From Leucobacter sp. wl10 (GTDB lineage: Bacteria; Actinomycetota; Actinomycetes; Actinomycetales; Microbacteriaceae), in contig NZ_KZ983991.1 of NCBI RefSeq assembly GCF_003569785.1, positions 124,001 to 188,000 of the forward strand: a DNA stretch of 64,000 bases, written 5' to 3'. Made by a program: the position numbers and the translations under genes. Below the pieces are notes generated by a model. The model was not told where the DNA came from, made no database searches, and worked only from the letters and a program-made list of their open reading frames with translations. Below are positions 1 to 10,271 of this stretch, piece after piece. The stretch's first letter is position 1, and every line of letters starts with the position of its first letter.

Positions 1-1147
1 AGTAGGCATCGTAGTAGCCCGCCGAGAGCGCGTAGGTGCCGAGGATGATGCGACGCTTCACCTCGGCGCCGAAGCCGGCGGCCCGGGTCTCGCTCATCAC
101 GCTCTCGACGGTGCCGACGCCCTCGGGAACCACCCGCAGGCCGAAGCGCACCGAGTCGTACTTCGCGAGGTTGCTCGAGGCCTCCGCGGGGAGGATGAGG
201 TAGTACGCCGCGACCGCGTACTCGAAGTGCGGCGCGTCGATCTCGACGATCTCGGCACCCTGCGCGGCGAGCAGCGCGAGCGCCTCCTCGAAGCGGGACC
301 TGACCCCCGGCTGCACCCCCTCGATCATGAGCTGCTTCACCACACCGACGCGCAGGCCCCTGAGGGATGCGGGATCGGCCCCGCCCCGAGCCGCCTCGGC
401 CATCGACGGCCACGCGAAGTCGAGCGAGGTGGAATCGTGGCGGTCGTGGCCGGCGATCACGTCGTGCAGCAGGGCCGTGTCGAGCACCGTGCGGGCGCAG
501 GGGCCGATCTGGTCGAGCGACGAGGCGAGGGCGATCGCGCCGTAGCGGCTCACGCCCCCGTAAGTGGGCTTGGCGCCCACGGTGCCCGTGAGCGCGGCAG
601 GCTGCCGGATCGAGCCGCCCGTGTCGGAGCCGAGCGCGAGCGGTGCTTCGAAGGCTCCCACGGCGACGGCGGAGCCGCCGCCCGAGCCGCCTGGCACGCG
701 GCCTACGGCCCACTGGTTGCGCACGGGGCCGTAGGCCGAGTTCTCCGTGGAGGAGCCCATGGCGAACTCGTCCATGTTGGTCTTGCCGATGCTCACGAGG
801 CCGGCCGCCCGCGCCTTCGCCACCGCGGTCGCATCGTAGGGCGAGCGGTAGCCCTCGAGGATCCGCGATCCCGAGGTCGATGGCATGTCCGTCGTCACGA
901 GCACATCCTTGATGGCGAGCGGTACGCCCGCGAGAGCGCCGAGCGCCTCGCCCGCGGCCCGGCGCTCGTCGATCGCCCGCGCCGCGCCGAGGGAGGCCTC
1001 GGCGTCGGTCGCGAGGAAGGCGTTCAATTCGCCGTCGACGGCGGCGATGCGGTCGAGATGCGCCCGCGTCGCCTCTTCGGAGGATACGTCGCCCGCGACG
1101 AGTCCGGCGGCGAGCTCCGCCGCGGTCAGGTGGATCAACTCGGTCAT
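1..1147 (-). CDS. gatA: Glutamyl-tRNA(Gln)/Asp-tRNA(Asn) amidotransferase subunit A (C-terminus outside window)
   Basis: Amidase subunit of GatCAB, which releases ammonia from glutamine and transamidates Glu-tRNA(Gln) (and often Asp-tRNA(Asn)) in the cytoplasm. The amidase-signature Ser-cisSer-Lys triad is visible: Lys80 in PLAIKD, Ser155 in PGGSGGGSA and Ser179 in [12 protein letters not shown]. The ATG at 1147 lies 10 bases after the gatC stop, with a G-rich GGGGGCGGCAG stretch before it. The gene runs off the left edge of the window, so about 380 residues are seen of a family that usually has close to 500. Gene order gatC-gatA is the usual actinobacterial one, and gatB presumably follows outside the window. 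Confidence 0.95.
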   Translation of the reverse strand, partial: MTELIHLTAAELAAGLVAGDVSSEEATRAHLDRIAAVDGELNAFLATDAEASLGAARAIDERRAAGEALGALAGVPLAIKDVLVTTDMPSTSGSRILEGYRSPYDATAVAKARAAGLVSIGKTNMDEFAMGSSTENSAYGPVRNQWAVGRVPGGSGGGSAVAVGAFEAPLALGSDTGGSIRQPAALTGTVGAKPTYGGVSRYGAIALASSLDQIGPCARTVLDTALLHDVIAGHDRHDSTSLDFAWPSMAEAARGGADPASLRGLRVGVVKQLMIEGVQPGVRSRFEEALALLAAQGAEIVEIDAPHFEYAVAAYYLILPAEASSNLAKYDSVRFGLRVVPEGVGTVESVMSETRAAGFGAEVKRRIILGTYALSAGYYDAY

Positions 1148-1157
1148 CTGCCGCCCC

Positions 1158-1493
1158 CTACTGCTCTTCGCCGAGGATCGACGAGACGCGGAACATGCCG
1201 TCGGTCTGCTCCGGCGCGTTCGCGAGCGCCTGCTCGCGCGTGAGCACGTCGGCGATCTCGTCGGGCCTCGTCACGTCGTCCAGCGGGATCGGGTGGCTCG
1301 TCGCCGGGACGTCCTCGCGGGCCACCTCGCTGACCTTGGCGATGCTGGCGAGGATCGAGTCGAGCTCGCTCGTGAGCGACTCGATCTCGTCTTCGGTGAG
1401 GGCGATCCGAGCGAGTCCGGCGAGATGCTGCACGGTGTCGGCCGTGATCTCGCCGCTCGCCTCGCCGCGTTCTGCCGCAGGGGTTTCAGGCAT
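1158..1493 (-). CDS. gatC: Glutamyl-tRNA(Gln)/Asp-tRNA(Asn) amidotransferase subunit C
   Basis: Small subunit (111 residues) of GatCAB that stabilises the GatA-GatB interface. The sequence has the family hallmarks: a [16 protein letters not shown] helix near residues 20-37, then the [11 protein letters not shown] and DVTRPDE segments and a C-terminal [12 protein letters not shown] chose the ATG at 1493 (MPETPAAE) because GGAG lies shortly upstream and no other start gives the usual length. Stop 1158 is 10 bases from the gatA start, so the two are surely co-transcribed. The upstream neighbour tag ends 47 bases before the start. Confidence 0.93.
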   Translation of the reverse strand: MPETPAAERGEASGEITADTVQHLAGLARIALTEDEIESLTSELDSILASIAKVSEVAREDVPATSHPIPLDDVTRPDEIADVLTREQALANAPEQTDGMFRVSSILGEEQ

Positions 1494-1540
1494 GCTGCTC
1501 CATCGTGAGATCGGGAGTGGGGTCGGTGAACCACACCATC

Positions 1541-2209
1541 CTATCGAGGCGCGAAGGGCAGGGCCTTCGCGGTGCGGGATCCATCGACGTTCCACAGCCC
1601 GGAGCAGCCTCTGCGATGGCTCGACACCAGATGCGCGTCGACGATGCCGATTGCGGTCATCAGTGCGTACACGGTCGTCGGCCCCACGAAGGAGAAGCCG
1701 TGGCGCTTCAGTTCCTTCGCGAGCGCGCGGGACTCGGACGAGGCGCTGGGCACCTGCTCGTCGTGCTCGGGCGCGGGCGACCGAGCCGGCATGTACGACC
1801 AGACCAGTTCGGCGATCCCGACGCCCTCTCGGTCGCGCAGCTGCAGAGCGACCCGCGCGTTGCGCACCGTCGCCGCGATCTTGAGCCGATTGCGGATGAT
1901 TCCGGCGTCGGCGAGGAGCCGCTCGACCTCGGCCTCGCCGTATGCCGCAACCCGCTCGAGGGCGAAGCCGTCGAACGCCGCGCGGAACGCCTCCCGCTTG
2001 CGCAGCACCGTGAGCCAGGACAGCCCGGACTGGAACGCCTCCAGGCTCAACCGCTCGAACACCTCCGTGTCGCCGAAGACCGGCATCCCCCACTCCGTGT
2101 CGTAGTACTCGGTCAGCAGTGGATCCTGGGTCGCCCAGGATGCTCGCGCGGGCGCGTCGGCTCCGAGTCGAGCGTCGTCGCTGACGGGATCGGCGGTCTT
2201 GTGCGGCAT
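1541..2209 (-). CDS. tag: DNA-3-methyladenine glycosylase I
   Basis: Base-excision repair glycosylase that removes 3-methyladenine from alkylated DNA. The 222-residue product matches the Tag family along its length: DPLLTEYYDTEWGMP near residue 30, the SGLSWLTVLRKRE helix-hairpin-helix region, DAGIIRNRLKIAATVRNA and GFSFVGPTTVYALMTA. E. coli Tag binds zinc with Cys4, His17, His175 and Cys179. Here the aligned positions read Ala, Tyr, His and Ser, so three ligands appear lost. The ATG at 2209 has GGAAGGACC upstream. About 145 non-coding bases separate it from ligA. Confidence 0.88.
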   Translation of the reverse strand: MPHKTADPVSDDARLGADAPARASWATQDPLLTEYYDTEWGMPVFGDTEVFERLSLEAFQSGLSWLTVLRKREAFRAAFDGFALERVAAYGEAEVERLLADAGIIRNRLKIAATVRNARVALQLRDREGVGIAELVWSYMPARSPAPEHDEQVPSASSESRALAKELKRHGFSFVGPTTVYALMTAIGIVDAHLVSSHRRGCSGLWNVDGSRTAKALPFAPR

Positions 2210-2355
2210 CTTCGGTCCTTCCCAGGGCGGCGGGTGATCTGCCGGAGCATCGCCTCCGGCGTCGTTTCTCAGGCTAATCACACATCCGGCGGAAATGAGA
2301 CGGAAATCAGAAACTGTGGATAACTCGTACTCACCCACATCTGTGCACGACGTCG

Positions 2356-5885
<3,530 letters not shown>

Positions 5886-5895
5886 CCGCCCCAGT

Positions 5896-7098
5896 CTACG
5901 CGAGCCCCGCCGCGCGGGCGCGTCGCAGCGCCCCGGGCAGCGCGCCGAGCAGCGCGTCGACCTCCTCGTCGGCGGTTTCGGGCCCGAGGGTGAACCGCAG
6001 CGCGCCCGCGGCCTCGCGCTCCGGCAGCCCCATCGCCAGCAGCACGTGCGACGTCTCGGCGACGCCCGCCTGACACGCCGAGCCCACCGACACCGAGACG
6101 CCGGCCGCGTCGAGCAGCAGCACGAGCGAGTCGCCCTGGCATCCCGGGAACGTGAAGTGGGCGTTGCCCGGCAGACGGGCGCCGGGAGCCTCCGGATCCG
6201 CGCCCCGCAGCACGGCGCCCCGGTCGATCCCGCGCACGCCCGCGATGAGCCGGTCGCGGAGCCGGGCGAGGCGCTCGATCCGCTCCGGACGGGGCCCGCC
6301 GTCGGGCTCGAGCGCGACGTTCAGCGCGGCGGCGAACGCGATCGCCCCGGCGACGTCCTGGGTGCCGGATCGCGCGCGCTGCTGCGTCCCCCCGTGCAGC
6401 AGCGGATCCGCGCGCGTGCGCCTCCCGAGCACCAGCGCGCCGACCCCCGCCGGGCCTCCGATCTTGTGCGCCGACACGGAGAGGGCCGCGGCGCCCGAAG
6501 CGGCGAAATCGATGGGCACCTGCCCCAGTGCCGAGACGGCGTCGACGTGCGCCGGCACGCCCGCCGCGGCGGCGATCCCGCAGAGCTCGGACACCCGTTG
6601 CACCGTGCCCACCTCGTTGCTGGCCCAGAGGAAGGAGACGAGCGCGACGCGATCCGGGCCCTCCTCCGCGAGGGCGGCGGCGAGCGTCTCGGGGCGCAGC
6701 AGCCCGTCTCGGTCGATGGGCAGCCAGCGCACCCGGGCGCCCTGCGCGTCGCGCAGCCACTCGACCGACTCGACCGTCGCGTGGTGCTCGCCCTCGGCGA
6801 CGAGGATCGTGTCCCGCGATCCGCTCCCCCGCCCGGCCCAGTACACGCCCTTGAGCGCGAGATTGATCGACTCGGTGCCGCCGCCGGTGAGGATCAGCTC
6901 GGCGTGATCGCAGCCGAGCGCTCGCGCGATACGCTCGCGCGCCTCCTCGAGCAGCTCGCTCGCCCGCTGGCCGTGGCCGTGCGTCGAGGCCGGGTTGCCG
7001 ACGCTCCGCAGCGCGAGCGCGTAGGCCTCGAGCACCTCCTCGGGCATCGGAGACGTCGCCGCGTGATCGAGGTAGGCGCGCACGGCACCGCCGGGCAT
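5896..7098 (-). CDS. Cysteine desulfurase (IscS/NifS family)
   Basis: PLP enzyme that converts cysteine to alanine and carries the sulfur as a persulfide. The N-terminal [20 protein letters not shown] and [10 protein letters not shown] motifs are all present. The PLP lysine is Lys212 (SVSAHKIGG) and the catalytic cysteine is Cys342 in VGSACQAG. At 400 residues it has the family's normal length. I take ATG 7098 ([13 protein letters not shown]) because an upstream extension would overlap the thioredoxin-like gene. It lies 8 bases after that gene and 10 bases before mnmA, so its likely acceptor is MnmA. A general role in Fe-S assembly is possible too. Confidence 0.93.
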   Translation of the reverse strand: MPGGAVRAYLDHAATSPMPEEVLEAYALALRSVGNPASTHGHGQRASELLEEARERIARALGCDHAELILTGGGTESINLALKGVYWAGRGSGSRDTILVAEGEHHATVESVEWLRDAQGARVRWLPIDRDGLLRPETLAAALAEEGPDRVALVSFLWASNEVGTVQRVSELCGIAAAAGVPAHVDAVSALGQVPIDFAASGAAALSVSAHKIGGPAGVGALVLGRRTRADPLLHGGTQQRARSGTQDVAGAIAFAAALNVALEPDGGPRPERIERLARLRDRLIAGVRGIDRGAVLRGADPEAPGARLPGNAHFTFPGCQGDSLVLLLDAAGVSVSVGSACQAGVAETSHVLLAMGLPEREAAGALRFTLGPETADEEVDALLGALPGALRRARAAGLA

Positions 7099-7106
7099 CG
7101 GATCCC

Positions 7107-8078
7107 TCAGTACAGCAGGTTCGCGAGACGACCTCGGGCCGCGACCACCCGCGGATCCGTCGCCCCGACCACCTCGAAGAGCTCGAGCAGACGCTCCCGC
7201 ACCGCGGTGCGGTCGTCCGCGTCGCTCGAGGCGAAGAGGTCGAGCAGGCGCAGGAACGCGTCCTCGACGTGCCCGCCGGCCACGTCGAGATCGGCCACCC
7301 GCAGCTGGGCCGCCACGTCGCCCGGGTCCGCCGCCGCGGCTTCGCGGATCTCGTCCGCGACGCCGCCCTCGAGCCGCTGCAGCAGCTTCATCTGCACGAG
7401 CGCGGCCCGGGCCTCGGCATCGGCCGGGGCCTTCACGAGCACGGCCTCCCACTCGCTCACGGCGGCGGCGTAATCGCCGCGCTCCGCGGCCTCGACCGCG
7501 GCCACGTGGGCCGGCGGGATCGGCGGTTCGGCCGGCTCCTCGACCGGCTCGCCCGCGTCGTCGGTGGCGCTCACGCGGCCGGTGACGCCCTGCTGCTCCG
7601 CGAGCTGGACGAGCTGGGCGAACACCTCGCGCACCTGAGCCTCGGGCACCGCGCCCTGGAACAGCGGAACGGGGCGGCCGCCCACGAGGGCGACGACGGT
7701 GGGGATCGACTGCGCCTGGAACGCCTGCGCCAGAGCCGGGTTCGCGTCGACGTCGACCTTCGCGAGCAGCACGCGCCCGTCGAGCTCGCGCGTCACCTTC
7801 TCGATCACCGGGCTCAGCGTCTTGCACGGCTGGCACCACTCCGCCCACAGGTCGAACACCACCGGCACGACGGCCGAGAGCTGGGCGATCTGCTCGAAGG
7901 TGGCGTCGGTCACGTCGAGCACGAGCGACGGAACGTCGACGGTCCGCCCGCCCGGGGCGGCTTGACCCGCCGCGCCGTCGCGCCCGTTCGCCGGATCGGC
8001 TGCCGACGAGCCGCGCGCGGCGAGGTGGCTCAGGTCGACTCCGCCGCCGGGGATCCGTTCGGGCATCTGCTGGCTCAT
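7107..8078 (-). CDS. Thioredoxin-fold protein with TPR-like C-terminus (CnoX/YbbN type)
   Basis: The 323-residue protein has a low-complexity N-terminus, a thioredoxin fold from about residue 50 to 155 with active site W81-C-Q-P-C85-K, and a C-terminal region (about 195-323) of helical repeats rich in Ala and Glu that resembles the tetratricopeptide half of E. coli YbbN/CnoX. There is no signal peptide, so it should act in the cytoplasm, probably as a redox chaperone or holdase. I chose ATG 8078, which has GAGGAA seven bases upstream, over a TTG six bases earlier. It is two bases after the stop of the upstream gene. Confidence 0.85.
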   Translation of the reverse strand: MSQQMPERIPGGGVDLSHLAARGSSAADPANGRDGAAGQAAPGGRTVDVPSLVLDVTDATFEQIAQLSAVVPVVFDLWAEWCQPCKTLSPVIEKVTRELDGRVLLAKVDVDANPALAQAFQAQSIPTVVALVGGRPVPLFQGAVPEAQVREVFAQLVQLAEQQGVTGRVSATDDAGEPVEEPAEPPIPPAHVAAVEAAERGDYAAAVSEWEAVLVKAPADAEARAALVQMKLLQRLEGGVADEIREAAAADPGDVAAQLRVADLDVAGGHVEDAFLRLLDLFASSDADDRTAVRERLLELFEVVGATDPRVVAARGRLANLLY

Positions 8079-8080
8079 GC

Positions 8081-10006
8081 TCAATTCCTCACTCCCACCA
8101 GCTCGCTCGTGACGCCGAGCAGCTGGATCTTCGATCCGTCCGTCTTGCTGGGCACGTAGAACAGCAGTTGGTGCGAGACCTCCTGCACCAGCTTCTCCTG
8201 CTCGCCCTCGAGCCCCGAGAGCGCCGTCACCGCATCCTGGGCCTGCGGCTTGTACCGCCCCCCGGCCGCGTCGACGATCTGCTCCTCGATCACGGTCGTG
8301 GCGACGAGCGCACCGCCCACGCCCGTGGAGAGCGCGACGGTCTGCGCGTCTCCCTGGCGCGCCGTGGCGGAGAAGGCCATCGTCTGCCCCTTATCGTCCG
8401 ACTGCTGCTGCTGAGCGGCCGCCCTGGCCTGACCGTAGTTCTTCAGCAGCGGCTCGTTCGCGAGGTCGAAGGCCTTCCCCTGCGGCGAGTCGGCGCCATC
8501 CTGCAGCACCGCCGCGAATGCGGCTCCGACCTCGCCGGGAGGCAGCACCAGCGACTCGATGTCGTTGGCGAGCAGCGCGGTGCCCTCCTCGGCCGGGGCC
8601 GCCTGCGGCATCGAGATCCCGCCGCGCAGCGCGATGACCCGCGACACCTGATAGTTCTGCTGGGGCGTCTCCTGCGTCAGGATGAGCGCCAGCGACGGCG
8701 AGGCGGTCTTCTCGTCGGTCTGAGCGTCGGCCTGCGGTTGCTGCGTCTCTCCCTGGGCGGCGGGGGGTGACGGATCGCCGGCGGCGTCCGCCTTGCCCGA
8801 CTTCGACGCGACGGTCACGAAGAGGGTGCGCGGCCAGGACTCGGTGCTCTGCACGAGCTCGTAGTCGAGTTCCTGGTCGGTGATGCGCGGCGGCACGACT
8901 CCGTAGTCCGACATCGCCGCGCGAATGGTGTAGTTGGCGGTGCGCTGCGCGAGCGCGTCGCCCGTGAAGCGCTTCCCGAGCGCCTGGGCGTCGAGCGCAT
9001 CGTCCCCCTGGGCCGCGACCGCGGCCACGTCCCCCACGATCCGCTGCAGCTGCTGATCGGTGACGGGCACCGGTGCGATCGCCGAGGACTGCTCCTGCGG
9101 AGCCTTCTCGACCGGCTCCGAGCCGAACTGCGGCCAGTAGCCCGCCGTGCAGCCGCTGAGTCCGAGCGCGACGGCGACTCCGAGCGCCGGGATCGCGGCG
9201 GCGCGCGAACGACGCGTCGCGCGACGCGTCGCGCGCATCCGTGCGGTGCCCTCCCCGGCGCCCGGCTGCGCGCCCTCCCCGCGGCGGCGGCCGCGACGGC
9301 GGAACGCGTTGCGGATGCCCTGCAGCGGTCCGCGGCGACCGCGACGCGGCCCGAGACCGCGGCGGTCGTGATCGATCGCGAGCAGGTACAGCACGCCGCC
9401 GACCAGGGCGAGGAGGCCTCCGGCGACCAGCAGAGGCCCGGCCCACGGGGTGTTGCGATCCTGCGCCCAGACCAGGGAGACGTCTTCGGGCATCGGGCTT
9501 CGGCCGTCCGAGGCGATCAGCACCGACTGATCCGCGGCCAACGAGACGGGCACGCGCAGCGTCCCCGTCTCGGCTCCGCTTCCGGCGTCGTCGATCACTC
9601 GCTCCTCCAACCACAGATCGCTCCCCCGCGGGTCGAGGGGCTCCGGCTCCTTGGCCTCACCGCCGGGCGGCGCGTCCACGACGGCCGGAGCGACCATCGC
9701 GCTCAGCACGCGATCCTGCTTCGCGTCGACCGTGAGCTCGGCGTGCCGGAACGGCTCGACCCACCCCAGCACATCGCGCGTCGCGCCCGTCGCGACGAAG
9801 GCCCCCTTGCCCTTCACCACCACGTTCGCCTGGCCGCTCACCTTGCCGAGCTCCGCCCCGTCGACGACCGCGTACCCGGTCTCCGACTTTGTGTCGACCG
9901 GGAAGCTGATCTCCGATGGGCCTGCGAGAAAGGTGCGCTGGCCGATGCCCAGCAGCAGCAGGACTCCGGAGAGCACCAGCGCCGCAATCGCAAGCAGGTA
10001 TCGCAC
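8081..10006 (-). CDS. Envelope protein of unknown function with internal lipobox
   Basis: I do not recognise the function. The 641-residue product starts with a transmembrane or signal segment (residues 3-22), has an extracytoplasmic part, a second membrane span (about 190-211), a very basic Arg/Gly-rich linker (about 213-270), and then a third hydrophobic stretch ending LGLSGC with Cys286, which looks like a complete lipobox. The rest (287-641) is a polar domain rich in Ala, Gln and Asp. I chose the GTG at 10006 because AAGGAG lies just upstream. An internal ATG at 9238 would yield a 385-residue free lipoprotein. The gene ends 2 bases before the thioredoxin-like start. Confidence 0.75.
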   Translation of the reverse strand: MRYLLAIAALVLSGVLLLLGIGQRTFLAGPSEISFPVDTKSETGYAVVDGAELGKVSGQANVVVKGKGAFVATGATRDVLGWVEPFRHAELTVDAKQDRVLSAMVAPAVVDAPPGGEAKEPEPLDPRGSDLWLEERVIDDAGSGAETGTLRVPVSLAADQSVLIASDGRSPMPEDVSLVWAQDRNTPWAGPLLVAGGLLALVGGVLYLLAIDHDRRGLGPRRGRRGPLQGIRNAFRRRGRRRGEGAQPGAGEGTARMRATRRATRRSRAAAIPALGVAVALGLSGCTAGYWPQFGSEPVEKAPQEQSSAIAPVPVTDQQLQRIVGDVAAVAAQGDDALDAQALGKRFTGDALAQRTANYTIRAAMSDYGVVPPRITDQELDYELVQSTESWPRTLFVTVASKSGKADAAGDPSPPAAQGETQQPQADAQTDEKTASPSLALILTQETPQQNYQVSRVIALRGGISMPQAAPAEEGTALLANDIESLVLPPGEVGAAFAAVLQDGADSPQGKAFDLANEPLLKNYGQARAAAQQQQSDDKGQTMAFSATARQGDAQTVALSTGVGGALVATTVIEEQIVDAAGGRYKPQAQDAVTALSGLEGEQEKLVQEVSHQLLFYVPSKTDGSKIQLLGVTSELVGVRN

Positions 10007-10116
10007 GGGGGCTCCTTTGATGTCGGGGGAATGAATGGAAGACCAGTTCAACGGTACCGGAGCTTTCCTGATGCGACATCGATACGCATCCGATTCGAGC
10101 CCGGAATCGCGGCCCG

Positions 10117-10144
10117 TCGCGGCCGATCGCGGCCGATCGCGGCC
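10117..10144. repeat. 10-bp tandem repeat (2.8 copies) in the divergent intergenic region
   Basis: The unit TCGCGGCCGA occurs twice in full and once as an 8-base partial copy. It lies between the divergently transcribed envelope gene (start 10006) and coiled-coil gene (start 10272), where promoters for both must sit. I see no other clear element in this 265-base gap apart from a possible TATCGT -10 hexamer near 10195 for the plus-strand gene. Confidence 0.6.
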
Positions 10145-10271
10145 TCGGAAGAGCCGATCCGCGTTCTCCGGTACGCCGTCGGCGAAGTACGGTATCGTGG
10201 TTCTCTACCTCTTCGGCCGTCCGACGAATCCACCGCGGCCGTGGTGACCTCGTTCAGATTCCGGAGGCACA

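Noticed and set aside
2315-2323. TGTGGATAA, a perfect DnaA-box sequence between ligA and tag
   Set aside because: A single box with no cluster, no AT-rich stretch and no dnaA or dnaN nearby does not indicate an origin.
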